A stretch of 64,000 nt of DNA from Myxococcales bacterium (GCA_016707895.1 JADJGV010000020.1:62001-126000), one strand, 5' to 3'; shown: positions 33,141-46,988, numbered from the stretch's first letter. Made by a program: numbers and translations. The notes: generated from the letters alone by a model not told the origin.

Positions 33141-33530
33141 TCAGCGGTGGTGGCGGTGCGTGGGCCGCGGCGCGGGCGGCGGCGCCAGCCGACGGTCCAT
33201 GGTCAGCTCGCGCTGGCGCAGATCGCGCACCAGCTGATCGATCATCTGCTGGGTGCGGATCGACGCGTCGATCGCCTGCCGGTTGCGCTCGAGCTGCGCG
33301 GTCGAGCGCCGCAGCGCCTCGAGATCGGGGTAGCGCGGGTGACGGCTGTGCCCGAGCGAGCCGATCGCCACCAGCGACGCGATCACCACGCCGAGCCACA
33401 GCACCACCTTGGCGGTGGCGACCGCCAGCGCGCCGGTCCGCCGCGCCGCGTGGCGCACGACGGCGCCGGCGCGCTCGGCCTCGCCGACGACGCCATGGAC
33501 GCGAGCCCGAGCCGGTGGCAAGCCAGCCAT
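33141..33530 (-). CDS. Small membrane protein with coiled-coil region
   Basis: A 129-residue protein with one transmembrane helix (VVLWLGVVIASLVAIGSLG, about 42-60), then a heptad-like segment (LEALRRSTAQLERNRQAIDA) and a Pro/His/Arg tail. No family recognised. Confidence 0.55.
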   Translation of the reverse strand: MAGLPPARARVHGVVGEAERAGAVVRHAARRTGALAVATAKVVLWLGVVIASLVAIGSLGHSRHPRYPDLEALRRSTAQLERNRQAIDASIRTQQMIDQLVRDLRQRELTMDRRLAPPPAPRPTHRHHR

Positions 33531-33582
33531 GGCTCGATCGTACGCCGCGGCGCTGCCGTTGCAACCGCGATCGCGCGGGCGG

Positions 33583-35103
<1,521 letters not shown>

Positions 35104-35136
35104 GCGCGTAGTGTAGCGCCCGCTATCGACCTTGGG

Positions 35137-37068
35137 TCAACAGCCGCCTGGGAGATCGCCGTCGTCGGCCCAGGCGCTGCCGTGGGCGCCGAGCTCGTCG
35201 AGGGTCGCGAACAGCGCCTGGTAGTACGGGTGGCCGCCCAGCGTCGCCGAGTCGCCGACCACCAGCAGGAACCGGCGGGCCCGGGTCAGCGCGACGTTCA
35301 TGCGGCGGGTGTCGGCGAGGAAGCCGACCTCGCCGTCGGCGTTTGACCGCACGGTGTCGAGCACGACGGCCTCCTTCTCGCGGCCCTGGAAGCCGTCGAC
35401 GGTGGCGATCTCGAGCCCGGCGGCGCGCTCGTCGGCGAGCAGCGTGCGCAGCCGGCGCACCTGCGCGTGGTACGCGGCGATCACCGCGACGTCGGCGGCC
35501 GCGACCCCGCGCGCCAGGAGCCGGCGCACCTCGCGCGCCACCCGCTCGGCCTGCTCGGGGTTCCAGGTCGACGGATCGGGCACGTCGCCGTCGGTCTCGT
35601 CGGGGCCGCCCCGGCGATCGGTCCAGTCCTTGCCCGCGGTGTCGACCAGCCACAGCGCGGTGCCGCGCTCGGGATCGGGCCGGGCGCCGAGGTCGGCGAG
35701 CGTGTGGCCGGCCACCGCCGGCGCCGCCACCAGCGCGCCGCCGTACTTCGACGCCGACGGGAACGCCATGATGTCGGCGTGCATGCGGTGCTGCTGCACC
35801 AGCATCGGCGCACCGGCGGCGGCGGCGCGGCGCTCGAACAGCGTGGTCGCCAGGCCGCCGCGGGCGGCGTCGAGATCGACCACGGTCGGCGGCAGCTGGT
35901 GCGGATCGCCGGCGAGGATCGCCCGGCCGCCGCGGGCCAGCGCCACCAGCGCCAGCGGATCGGGGGCCTGGGTGGCCTCGTCGATCACGACCAGCGGGAA
36001 CGTGCGCTCGGCCAGCGCGTGGTGATCGGCGCCGGCGCAGGTGGCCAGCAAGACCGGCGCGGTCTCGAGCAGGTGGGCCTCGGCCTCGGCCAGCGCCGCG
36101 CGGGCGTCGCGCTCGAGCGCGCGCACCTCGCCCCAGCGATCGCGGGCCTCGGCGCCGCGGGCCCCCAGCGCGGCGCGGCGCTCGTCGCGGGCGCGATCGC
36201 CCAGCGCCCGGGCCAGGCGCGCGCCGTCGGAGCCGGCCACCAGCGCGTCGAGGCTGCGCGCCTCGAGCGCCGGCGCGATCCGCGCCGGGTGGCCGAGCCG
36301 GACCACGCCGACGCCGGCGGCCAGCAGCCGCTCGCCGAGGTTGTCGACCGCGGTGTTCGACGGCGCGGTCACCAGCACCCGCTCGCCGGCGGCCACCGCC
36401 TGGCGGATCACCTCGACCAGCGTGCGGGTCTTGCCGGTGCCGGGCGGCCCGTGGATCAGCGCCACCTGATCGGCGTGGAGCGCAAGGGTGATCGCCGCGC
36501 GCTGGGCATCGTCGAGGGCGCGGTCGAACGGCTGCCACGGCAGCGGATGGCGCGCGGTCGGCGGCCGCACGCCCAGGAGCACCTCGAGCATCGCGGTCAG
36601 CGGCGCGGTGGCCTTGGCGGCGCGGGCCCGAGCGATCGCGCGATCGCCGCGATCGAAGGTCGACTCGGGCGCCTCGACGTCGAGGTGGCAGCCGGCGTCG
36701 AGCACGACGTCGGGCAGATCGCCGGCGACGATCACGATCAGGTCGCCGCGCTCGGGGCGCGCGATCACGCCGCGCGCGGCCTCGGGCTCGCCGGGGTGCT
36801 GGCGCCACAGCACCACCGGATCGCCGGGCCCCAGGCGGACGTCGTCGAGGTCGACGTGGCGCGGCGGCGTCAGCCACACCCGGGTGCGGCCGCCGGCCGC
36901 CGGGCGGAAGTCGCTGACCGTCAGGTTGGCCAGCGCCAGGCCCCGCGCCACCCGGGTCGCGAGCGTCGTGCCGTCGCGCTCGGCGCGGTGCCGGGCCCGG
37001 GCCGCGGTGCGCTCGCTGCGCCACAGCTCGGCCAGCCGGGTGAGCCAGGCGTCGACCGCGTCGTCCAC
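35137..37068 (-). CDS. UPF1/IGHMBP2-like superfamily 1 helicase
   Basis: A 643-residue SF1B DNA/RNA helicase. An N-terminal beta-barrel region precedes the motor. Motif Ia region DDAQRAAITLAL, Walker A GPPGTGKTRT near 210-217, motif Ia TAPSNTAVDNL, motif II VIDEATQ, motif III GDPHQLPPTV, motif IV QQHRMHADIM, motif V TVDGFQGREKEAVVLD and motif VI NVALTRARRFL are all present, so activity is expected. Its role in RNA or DNA metabolism is undetermined. The ATG is 84 bp from the divergent oxidoreductase gene. Confidence 0.93.
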   Translation of the reverse strand: MDDAVDAWLTRLAELWRSERTAARARHRAERDGTTLATRVARGLALANLTVSDFRPAAGGRTRVWLTPPRHVDLDDVRLGPGDPVVLWRQHPGEPEAARGVIARPERGDLIVIVAGDLPDVVLDAGCHLDVEAPESTFDRGDRAIARARAAKATAPLTAMLEVLLGVRPPTARHPLPWQPFDRALDDAQRAAITLALHADQVALIHGPPGTGKTRTLVEVIRQAVAAGERVLVTAPSNTAVDNLGERLLAAGVGVVRLGHPARIAPALEARSLDALVAGSDGARLARALGDRARDERRAALGARGAEARDRWGEVRALERDARAALAEAEAHLLETAPVLLATCAGADHHALAERTFPLVVIDEATQAPDPLALVALARGGRAILAGDPHQLPPTVVDLDAARGGLATTLFERRAAAAGAPMLVQQHRMHADIMAFPSASKYGGALVAAPAVAGHTLADLGARPDPERGTALWLVDTAGKDWTDRRGGPDETDGDVPDPSTWNPEQAERVAREVRRLLARGVAAADVAVIAAYHAQVRRLRTLLADERAAGLEIATVDGFQGREKEAVVLDTVRSNADGEVGFLADTRRMNVALTRARRFLLVVGDSATLGGHPYYQALFATLDELGAHGSAWADDGDLPGGC

Positions 37069-37106
37069 GCCCGGCAGGGTAGCCGACCGGCGATCGGCGG
37101 TCGAGC

Positions 37107-37133
37107 TGTCACGTTCGCGCGGGCTGCGTCGTC
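37107..37133 (+). promoter_or_regulatory. ECF41-type promoter
   Basis: TGTCACG (37107-37113) followed after 16 bp by CGTC (37130-37133) matches the ECF41 target TGTCACA-N16-CGTC as I recall it. It lies 19 bp before the start of the oxidoreductase gene whose operon contains an ECF41 sigma factor. Position and sequence together suggest autoregulation. Confidence 0.7.
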
Positions 37134-37151
37134 CCGGTGCCAGGAGGTCCC

Positions 37152-38333
37152 ATGACGCCCGCGACGATCGCAGTCCTTGGAGGTGGTTACGCCGGCGTCC
37201 TGGCCGCGCGCCGGGTGGCGGCGGCGCTCGGCCCGCTCGGTCGGGTCACGCTGTACGCCGACCGCGATCACTTCGTCGAACGCATCCGCCTGCACCAGGT
37301 GGCGGCCGGCCAGGTCGTGCGGTCGACTCCGCTGCCGCGCCTCTTGGGCCGGGCCAGCCTCGAGGTGGCGCGGGTGGTGGCGCTCGACCCGGCGGCGCGC
37401 GCGGTGATCACCGATCGCGGCCGGCGCACGCCGGACTTCGTGATCCACGCGCTCGGCAGCCGCACCGCGCGCGCGATCCCCGGCGCGGCCCACGCGCTGG
37501 CGCTCGACGATCCCGACGGCGCGGCGGCGGTGGCAGCGGCCGCCGGCCGGGCGGCGGCGCAGGGGCGACCGCTGGCGATCGTCGGCGGTGGGCTGACCGC
37601 GATCGAGCTGGCCACCGAGCTGGCCGACGCCCACCCGACGCTGCGGCTGACGCTGATCACCCGCGGCGCGCTCGGCGACGGCGCGCTCGGCGCGGCGGGC
37701 CTGGCCCACGCGCGCGCGGCGCTGGCGCGGCGCGCGGTCGAGGTGCGCGAAGGGCAGGGCGTCGCCGCGATCGAGCCCGACGCCGTCGAGGTCGACGGTG
37801 CGCGGCTGGCGGTGGCCGCGACTGTGCTGTGCGCCGGCTTCGCGGCGTCGCCGCTGGCGGCGGCGGCCGATCTCGCGGTCGATCGCCTGGGGCGGATGCT
37901 GCTCACGCCAACGTTGAGCGCGGCGGGCGCCGGGTGGCTGTGGGGCGCGGGCGACGCGGCGGTGCCGGCGGCGCCGGTCGGGGCGCCGGTGCACATGGCC
38001 TGCAAGACCGCCATGCCGATGGCGGTGTGCGTCGCCGACAACGTGGTCGCAGCGGTGACCGGGACGGCGCCGACGCCGTTCCGCTTCGGCGACACCGGCG
38101 TGTGCGTCAGCCTCGGCCGCACCGACGGGGTGATCCAGCGGCGCGCGCCTGGCGGCGCCAACCGCGGCGTGACCCGCGGCCGGCTGGGCGCGTGGATCAA
38201 GGAGGGCGTGTGCCGCTTCACGGTGCTGGCGCTGCGCCGCCCCGGCTCGCAGCGGGTGTTCCGGATCTATGCTCGCCGCGGGGCCGCCGCGCTGGCCGCC
38301 TCCACCGACCTCGCGCTCCCCGCCGCGCCATGA
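37152..38333 (+). CDS. FAD/NAD(P)-dependent oxidoreductase (NDH-2-like)
   Basis: A 393-residue flavoprotein with two dinucleotide folds: IAVLGGGYAGVLAARRVA for FAD at the N-terminus and LAIVGGGLTAIELATELA for NAD(P)H near residue 150. WLWGAGDAAVPAAP is the second FAD motif, and HMACKTAMPMAV resembles the C-terminal part of type II NADH dehydrogenases. It is the kind of oxidoreductase found next to ECF41 sigma factors. ATG 37152 is preferred because AGGAGG precedes it. Its stop overlaps the sigma gene by ATGA. Confidence 0.87.
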   Translation: MTPATIAVLGGGYAGVLAARRVAAALGPLGRVTLYADRDHFVERIRLHQVAAGQVVRSTPLPRLLGRASLEVARVVALDPAARAVITDRGRRTPDFVIHALGSRTARAIPGAAHALALDDPDGAAAVAAAAGRAAAQGRPLAIVGGGLTAIELATELADAHPTLRLTLITRGALGDGALGAAGLAHARAALARRAVEVREGQGVAAIEPDAVEVDGARLAVAATVLCAGFAASPLAAAADLAVDRLGRMLLTPTLSAAGAGWLWGAGDAAVPAAPVGAPVHMACKTAMPMAVCVADNVVAAVTGTAPTPFRFGDTGVCVSLGRTDGVIQRRAPGGANRGVTRGRLGAWIKEGVCRFTVLALRRPGSQRVFRIYARRGAAALAASTDLALPAAP

Positions 38334-39193
38334 CCGACGACGATCCGCTCGCGCGCTTCGAGGCCCACCGGCCGCGGCTGTTCGGCATCGCCTACCGGAT
38401 GCTGGGCAGCGCCGCCGACGCCGACGACGTGCTGCAGGAGGCCCGGGTGCGGTGGCTGGCGGCCGATCGCGCCGCGGTCCGCGACGCGCGCGGCTTCCTG
38501 GTGACGATGGTGTCGCGGCTCGCGCTCGATCAGCTGGGCTCGGCGCGCGCCCGCCGCGAGGCCTACGTCGGTCCGTGGCTGCCCGAGCCGATCGCGACCG
38601 CGCCCAGCGCCGACCTCCACGATCTGTCGCTGGCGTTCCTGCGCCTGCTCGAGCGGTTGAGCCCCGCCGAGCGCGCGGCGTTCCTGCTGGCCGAGGTGTT
38701 CGACTACAGCCACGCCGAGGTGGCCGCGATCCTCGGCAAGTCCGAGGAGGCGTGCCGCCAGCTCGCGGCGCGGGCCCGGCGCGCCGTGCGCGACGGCCGG
38801 CCGCGCCCGGTCGACGCCGCGGCCCACGCCCGCGTGCTCGCGGCGTTCGCAGCCACCTGCGCCAGCGGCGACGTCGCCGCGCTCGAGCGGCTGCTGGCCG
38901 CCGACGCCGCCTGCGTCAGCGACGGCGGCGGCCGGGCCCGCGCCGCCCGCAACGTCGTCACCGGCGCCAACGCCGTGGCCCGGCTGCTGATCGGCCTGGC
39001 GCGCAAGGGCGCGGCGGCGACCACCGTCGAGCTCGGCGCCGTCAACGGCGAGCCAGCGCTGGTGGTCCGCGACGCCGCCGGGCTGCACTCGGTCGCCACG
39101 CTCGACGTGATCGACGGCCGGATCGCCACCGTCTGCATCGTCCGGAACCCGGACAAGCTGACCGGGCTGGGCACGCCGCGGGCGCTGGCGTAG
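38330..39193 (+). CDS. ECF41-family (SigJ-like) sigma factor with C-terminal SnoaL-like domain
   Basis: A 287-residue ECF sigma factor with regions 2 (FGIAYRMLGSAADADDVLQE) and 4 (AERAAFLLAEVFDYSHAEVA, KSEEACRQLAARARRAV) plus a fused SnoaL-like domain. All three ECF41 hallmarks are present: WLPEP at 83-87, DGGG at 198-201 and NPDKL at 273-277. In this group the C-terminal domain, not an anti-sigma factor, controls activity, and the partner gene is an oxidoreductase, epimerase or carboxymuconolactone decarboxylase. It is translationally coupled to the oxidoreductase upstream. Confidence 0.94.
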   Translation: MTDDDPLARFEAHRPRLFGIAYRMLGSAADADDVLQEARVRWLAADRAAVRDARGFLVTMVSRLALDQLGSARARREAYVGPWLPEPIATAPSADLHDLSLAFLRLLERLSPAERAAFLLAEVFDYSHAEVAAILGKSEEACRQLAARARRAVRDGRPRPVDAAAHARVLAAFAATCASGDVAALERLLAADAACVSDGGGRARAARNVVTGANAVARLLIGLARKGAAATTVELGAVNGEPALVVRDAAGLHSVATLDVIDGRIATVCIVRNPDKLTGLGTPRALA

Positions 39194-39241
39194 GCCGGGG
39201 CGCCGGCCGCCAGGCCCCTTCCGCGATCGCGGATCCGCCGC

Positions 39242-39270
39242 TTGCCAAGCTGTCCGTTATAACGGATACT
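39242..39270 (+). promoter_or_regulatory. cysK promoter with palindromic operator
   Basis: TTGCCA (39242-39247), 17 bp, then GATACT (39265-39270) forms a fair sigma-70 promoter. Its spacer holds the perfect palindrome TCCGTTATAACGGA (39253-39266), suited to a dimeric repressor such as an Rrf2-family cysteine or Fe-S regulator. The predicted transcript would start only a few bases before the ATG. The regulator identity is inferred. Confidence 0.5.
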
Positions 39271-39280
39271 GCCCAGCACC

Positions 39281-40261
<981 letters not shown>

Positions 40262-40278
40262 AGATTCCCTGGAAGGGG

Positions 40279-41031
40279 CTACCCGCGGGCGGTCGCCGAC
40301 GGCAGGTCGACGGGCGGCGGGCGGCGGCGGCGGGCCAGCGCGGCGCCCAGCGCCGACAGCGCGATCGGGAACGGCACCAGGAACGCGGCGACGAGGACGC
40401 CGATCAGCACGAAGAAGCGCTGGCTGGCGAGCACGAACGCCAGCCCCAGCGTGACCGCGGCGATGAACAGCCAGCTGGTCGCGATGTGCCCGATCGTGAC
40501 GGTCGGCACCAGCCGCGCGGTCACGGCGCCGCCGGCGACCATCGCCAGCATCATCGGCAGCCACGGCGCCGGATCGGTGCCGTGGTGGTGGGCCAGGTAG
40601 CCGTTGCCGACGACGACCGTCGTGATCACCGCCAGCTGCATGAACGCCGCGGCGCCGACCTTGCCCAGGCCCGGCCACATCCGGCTGCCGAGCCACGCGC
40701 CGGCGGCGGTGGCGAGCACCGCGCCGCCCAGGAGCGCGGCCTGCGTCGTCAGCGGCGGGGCGCCGCCCGGCATCGCCAGCACCACGCCGGCCGCCAGCGC
40801 GGCCGCGCCGATCACGATCGGCCGCGGCACCGTCGGCAGCGCCGCGGCCGCCGACGCGCCGCCGACCAGGCACCCGAGCACCAGCGCCGCCGCGCGGATC
40901 ATCAGCGCCGGCGCGGCCACGTCGTCGAGGCGGTCCATCAGCAGCGCCACCGGCGTCAGCGCCCAGGTCGCGGCGCCCAGCAGGATCAGCACCGCCGCCA
41001 GCGTCGCGGTCGCGCGGCCAGGGGCGCTCAT
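40279..41031 (-). CDS. Multi-pass membrane protein of unknown function
   Basis: A 250-residue protein with about eight hydrophobic helices (for example LAAVLILLGAATWALTPVAL, AALVLGCLVGGASAAAA, FLVPFPIALSALGAALA) and a short Arg/Pro tail. ATG 41031 is chosen since the first helix follows it closely. No family recognised. Confidence 0.65.
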   Translation of the reverse strand: MSAPGRATATLAAVLILLGAATWALTPVALLMDRLDDVAAPALMIRAAALVLGCLVGGASAAAALPTVPRPIVIGAAALAAGVVLAMPGGAPPLTTQAALLGGAVLATAAGAWLGSRMWPGLGKVGAAAFMQLAVITTVVVGNGYLAHHHGTDPAPWLPMMLAMVAGGAVTARLVPTVTIGHIATSWLFIAAVTLGLAFVLASQRFFVLIGVLVAAFLVPFPIALSALGAALARRRRPPPVDLPSATARG

Positions 41032-41097
41032 GGCGACATCGTAGCGCGGCCCGGCGGCGTTGCCACCGCTCGGCGCGGGGGGCAAGATGCGCCCTGC

Positions 41098-42948
<1,851 letters not shown>

Positions 42949-42982
42949 GCGCGTCGGGAAGCAGGTCCTCCCAACCCGCCGA

Positions 42983-43441
42983 CTAGGCGCGCCAGGCGGC
43001 CAGCAGCGCGGCACTGCGCGGGCCGGTGGCGGCGGCGGTGAGCGCGCGGGCGTCGCCGGCGTGGGTCAGCTCGATCCGCAGGTGATCGCGCGGCAGCCGG
43101 TGGGCGAAGCGATCGGCCCACTCGATGACCGCCGCGACCTCGGGGCGGTCGAGCAGGTCGTCGAAGCCGATGTCGTCGAGCTCGCGCTCGCGCTCGAGCC
43201 GGTACAGATCGAGGTGCGCGATCACCACCCGGCCGGCGTACTCGTTGACCAGCGCGAAGGTCGGGCTGGCCACCTCGGCGGCGTCGGCGCCGGCGCCCAG
43301 CGCCAGGCCGCGCACGAACGTGGTCTTGCCGGCGCCGAGGTCCCCGCACAGCGCGAGCACGTCGCCGGCGCGCACCACCCGGCCCAGCGCCGCGCCCGCG
43401 GTCTCGGTGGCGTCGGCGTCGGCCAGCGCGCGCGCGGTCAC
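42983..43441 (-). CDS. tsaE: tRNA threonylcarbamoyladenosine biosynthesis ATPase TsaE
   Basis: A 152-residue P-loop ATPase needed with TsaB and TsaD for t6A formation on tRNAs reading ANN codons. Walker A is GDLGAGKTTFVRGLA; SPTFALVNEY and IAHLDLYRLE are the family switch motifs; IEWADRF is near the C-terminus. The GTG start overlaps the stop of the preceding YbjN-like gene (GTGA), so the two are coupled. Confidence 0.93.
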   Translation of the reverse strand: MTARALADADATETAGAALGRVVRAGDVLALCGDLGAGKTTFVRGLALGAGADAAEVASPTFALVNEYAGRVVIAHLDLYRLERERELDDIGFDDLLDRPEVAAVIEWADRFAHRLPRDHLRIELTHAGDARALTAAATGPRSAALLAAWRA

Positions 43442-43839
43442 GCGTGGGCCAGGAGGTCGTCCCAGTGATCGGCGACCGTCGCGACGGTGTGGACCAGGTC
43501 CTCGAACTCCTCGTAGTCGAGGTGGTAGAGCGTCCGCAGCACCCGCAGGTAGACCTCGCCGGTCTCGGGGTGCAGCGCGAACGCGGCGTCGCCGGTGGCG
43601 GTGAACGACGCGGTCAGCAGCTTGCGCAAGAGGTCCTCGGCGCCCGCGGCCGGCGCCGGCGCGACCCGGGCGTGCACCATCAGCACGCCCTGCGCCGCCA
43701 TGACCTGGACGGTGATGACCGCCGAGCCGCGCTGGATGCGGCCGACGCCGTCGTCGCCCAGCGGGGGCAGGGCCAGGTCGCGCTCCTTGGCGAAGCGATC
43801 GAGGAAACTCGCGACGCGCGCGTGCAGGTCGTCGGCCAT
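43438..43839 (-). CDS. YbjN / type III chaperone-fold protein
   Basis: A 133-residue protein with the alternating helix-strand pattern of YbjN or CesT-like folds (VITVQVMAAQGVLMVHARV, AFALHPETGEVYLRVLRTL, LVHTVATVADHWDDLLAHA). The family is often a protein-binding module; no partner is identifiable. It is coupled to tsaE downstream. Confidence 0.6.
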   Translation of the reverse strand: MADDLHARVASFLDRFAKERDLALPPLGDDGVGRIQRGSAVITVQVMAAQGVLMVHARVAPAPAAGAEDLLRKLLTASFTATGDAAFALHPETGEVYLRVLRTLYHLDYEEFEDLVHTVATVADHWDDLLAHA

Positions 43840-43914
43840 GGGGGCGAACGTGCCGCGAACCCGTCGGCGGCGCAAGGGTTGCCGCCGCGCGCACCGGCGC
43901 GGTAAGACCCAGCC

Positions 43915-45915
43915 ATGGCCCGCGCGCTCGTGCTCGTCGTGTGTGTCCTGGCGGCGTGCGGCGACGGGCTGGGGCCACCGCGGGTGCGCCCGGCGCCTGC
44001 GCCCGACACCCAGGCGGCGCTGCGGGTCCCCGGGCCGCGCTCGCCGCGCGCCGCTAGCTACCGCATCGACGCGCGCTACGACGCCGCCGCCCACACGATC
44101 ACCGCGACCGAGACCCTGACCTGGCGCAACGACAGCGGCGTCACCGCCGACGCGCTGCCGTTCCACCTGTACCTCAACGGCTTCAAGAACGAGACGACGC
44201 TGTTCATGCGGTCGGCCCACGGCGCGCACCGCGGCAACCACCCCCACGCCGACGGCTGGGGCTGGATCGAGGTCGGCTCGATCAAGATCGCCGGGCAGGA
44301 GCTGCGCGCGACCGCGACCTACCAGGGCCCCGACGAGACGGTGCTGCGGCTGCCGCTGCCGACCGCGGCGGCGCCGGGCGCCACCGTCGAGGTCACGCTG
44401 GCGTTCACCGCCCAGCTGCCGCGGGTGATGGCGCGCACCGGCTACGAGGGCGCGTTCACGATGGTCGGGCAGTGGTTCCCCAAGGTCGGCGTGCTGACCG
44501 GGCCGCGCGGCTTCGAGCGCTGGGACTGCCCGCCGTTTCACGCCAACAGCGAGTTCTTCGCCGACTTCGGCGTCTACGACGTCGCGCTGACCGTGCCCGA
44601 CACCCACCTGGTGGCCGCGACCGGCGTGCTCACGGCGGTCGAGCCCCACGACGATCACACCCGCACGCTGCGCTACCGCGCCGAGGACGTCCACGACTTC
44701 GCGTGGATGATCGACCCCCACATGCAGGTGATGTCGGCCACCGCCGACGTCGCCGGCACGCCGGTCGAGGTGCGGGTGGTGTACCGGCCGCGGCAGCGCG
44801 CGTTCGCGCGCCGCCACCTGCAGGCCGGCGTCGGCGCGATCGAGACGTTCTCCAAGCTGTTCGTGCCGTACCCGTGGTCGATCATGACCGTCGTCGATCC
44901 GCCGCCCGAGGCGATGGCCGCCGGCGGCATGGAGTACCCGACGCTGGTGACCACCGGCGGCGACAACGTGCTGATGCGGCCCGGCGTCCGGGTCCCCGAG
45001 TTCGTGACGGTCCACGAGATCGGCCACAACTGGTTCCAGGGCATCCTGGCCTCCAACGAGGCGCGCGAGGCGTGGCTCGACGAGGGCGTCAACGAGTGGG
45101 CCGACGCGCTGGTGATGGCGAGCCTGTACGGCGAGAAGCAGAGCGCGATCGACTGGAACGGTTGGAAGGCCGAAGATCTGCGGCTGCGCCGCGCCATCGA
45201 TCCCGACCTCGGCGGCCTGCCCAGCGCGATCGCGTCGACCGCCGCGACCTTCCCCGACAACGGCGCCTACGCCAGCGCGACCTACACCAAGACCGCGGTG
45301 GCGCTGTCGACGCTGGCCCACGTGATCGATCAGGACGGCGCGCGGTTCGCCGCGGCGATGAAGCGCTACGCCGAGGCCTGGGCGTTCAAGCACCCGACCG
45401 GCGCCGACCTGTTCGCCAGCCTCGAGGAGACGCTCGGCGAGGAGCTCGACTGGTTCGTGCAGCCGGCGTTCCAGCACCCGGGCGGCGTCGACTTCGCGGT
45501 GCGCACCGCGGACTGCCAGCGCAACCACCCGCCGCGGGGCGTGTTCGGCGAGGGCGCGGCCCGGCGCACCGAGGTCGCCGACCACAGCGCCGCGACCGGC
45601 GGCTACCTGTGTCGGGTGGTGATCCAGAACCGCGGCACCATCCCGGTGCCGGTGACCATCGAGGTCCGCTACCGCGACGGCACCCACGAGCGCTTCACCT
45701 GGGACCACCGCGACGCCAGCCGCTGGCAGGAGTTCGAGTTCGCGCGCAGCTCGCCGATCGCGCGGGTGACGATCGATCCCGAGGGCCTGGTGCTGCTGGC
45801 CGATCACCCGCTCGACGACGACGTCCGGATCGACGGCGACCGCCATGCGGCGTGGCGCGCGACCGCCCGGCTCACCTTCTGGACGCAGTCGCTGATGCAG
45901 GTGGTGGGCCTGTGA
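43915..45915 (+). CDS. M1-family (gluzincin) metallopeptidase lipoprotein
   Basis: A 666-residue predicted lipoprotein (VLAAC, Cys15). The aminopeptidase N-like beta domain leads to the catalytic domain with GGMEYPTLV in place of GAMEN and the zinc motif HEIGHNW at 367-373; the third ligand Glu is in EAWLDEGVNEW about 18 residues on. A Tyr-containing segment ATYTKTAVAL follows. The GGMEYP form is typical of M1-like enzymes distinct from PepN. It is probably surface-exposed or periplasmic. The stop overlaps the next gene by GTGA. Confidence 0.9.
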   Translation: MARALVLVVCVLAACGDGLGPPRVRPAPAPDTQAALRVPGPRSPRAASYRIDARYDAAAHTITATETLTWRNDSGVTADALPFHLYLNGFKNETTLFMRSAHGAHRGNHPHADGWGWIEVGSIKIAGQELRATATYQGPDETVLRLPLPTAAAPGATVEVTLAFTAQLPRVMARTGYEGAFTMVGQWFPKVGVLTGPRGFERWDCPPFHANSEFFADFGVYDVALTVPDTHLVAATGVLTAVEPHDDHTRTLRYRAEDVHDFAWMIDPHMQVMSATADVAGTPVEVRVVYRPRQRAFARRHLQAGVGAIETFSKLFVPYPWSIMTVVDPPPEAMAAGGMEYPTLVTTGGDNVLMRPGVRVPEFVTVHEIGHNWFQGILASNEAREAWLDEGVNEWADALVMASLYGEKQSAIDWNGWKAEDLRLRRAIDPDLGGLPSAIASTAATFPDNGAYASATYTKTAVALSTLAHVIDQDGARFAAAMKRYAEAWAFKHPTGADLFASLEETLGEELDWFVQPAFQHPGGVDFAVRTADCQRNHPPRGVFGEGAARRTEVADHSAATGGYLCRVVIQNRGTIPVPVTIEVRYRDGTHERFTWDHRDASRWQEFEFARSSPIARVTIDPEGLVLLADHPLDDDVRIDGDRHAAWRATARLTFWTQSLMQVVGL

Positions 45916-46841
45916 CCGGCCGGGTCCGCCTCGGCGACATGGCCCGCGCCGGCGCGCGCAGCGTGTCGCAGTACACCGGCACGGTGCTGGCGATGTTCGT
46001 CGTGCAGTTCGTCGCCGCGTGGATCGCCGGCTTCGCGATCCTGCTGATCCTCGACGGCGCGTTCGGGCAGCGGCCGATCTTCGACGACGCGGTCGACGGC
46101 GATCTGGTCGCGCTGCTGATCGTGATCCGCAACGCGCCGGCGGTGGTGGCGGCGGTGACCTGGGTGGTGATCGGCGCGATCGTGGCGTGGCTGGTGTGGA
46201 GCTGGTTCCTCACCGGCGGCGTGCTCGCGGTGCTGACCGAGCGGCCGCGCGGCCGGCTCGAGACCGCCCGCTGCTTCGGCGGCGGCGGCGCGACCCACTT
46301 CTTCCGCTTCGCCCGGCTGGGCGTGCTGTCGCTGCTGCTCAACCTGCCGGCGCTGTTCGCGCTCGGCCTCGGCGTCGGCTACCTCGCCGACCGCATCGCC
46401 ACCGCGATGACGATCGGCGAGCTGATCGGGCCGCTGATCCTGGGCCTGGGCCCGGCGGCGCTGCTGCACGTGCTGGCCTCGACCGCCGTCGACTACGCCC
46501 GGGCCGAGCTGGTGCTGCGCCGGCCCACCCACGAGTCGCTGGGGGCGCTGCGGGCGCTGATCCGCGCCGTCGGCTACCTGGCCCGGCGGCCGGTGGCGAT
46601 CCTCCACGTGCTGGCCTACTGGCTGGCGTTCGTCGTGGTCTGGGTGATCTTCCTGTGGCTGGCCCACGACCACGCCATGCTCGGCACCTCGGGGGCGCTG
46701 GCGCTGTTCGCGATCCGCCAGGTGGTGACGCTGGTGCGCACGGCGCTCAAGTTCGGCCTGCTCGCCGGGCAGGTCGAGCTGACCAGCACGCGCCCGCCGC
46801 CGCCGCGCACCGTGGCCCGGGTCGAAGCGCGGGAGCGCTAG
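45912..46841 (+). CDS. Multi-pass integral membrane protein, coupled to the M1 peptidase
   Basis: A 309-residue protein with six or seven predicted transmembrane helices (VLAMFVVQFVAAWIAGFAIL, AAVTWVVIGAIVAWLVWSWF, ILHVLAYWLAFVVVWVIFLW). The pattern resembles glycerophosphoryl-diester-phosphodiesterase-type or DUF4013-like membrane domains, without a firm match. The GTG start overlaps the peptidase stop, so joint expression is likely. Confidence 0.7.
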   Translation: MTGRVRLGDMARAGARSVSQYTGTVLAMFVVQFVAAWIAGFAILLILDGAFGQRPIFDDAVDGDLVALLIVIRNAPAVVAAVTWVVIGAIVAWLVWSWFLTGGVLAVLTERPRGRLETARCFGGGGATHFFRFARLGVLSLLLNLPALFALGLGVGYLADRIATAMTIGELIGPLILGLGPAALLHVLASTAVDYARAELVLRRPTHESLGALRALIRAVGYLARRPVAILHVLAYWLAFVVVWVIFLWLAHDHAMLGTSGALALFAIRQVVTLVRTALKFGLLAGQVELTSTRPPPPRTVARVEARER

Positions 46842-46988
46842 CGCAACCGGCCCGCGCCGCGCTTGTCCTCGTGGCACATGACCCTGGATACTGCTGCCAC
46901 GATGGCGCGACGGCGTGCGGGAACGCGAGCGTTCGGCGGTGGCGGCGCCGGCGGGGCCGTGATGCGCGGCTTGCTAAGGGTGGCGCCG

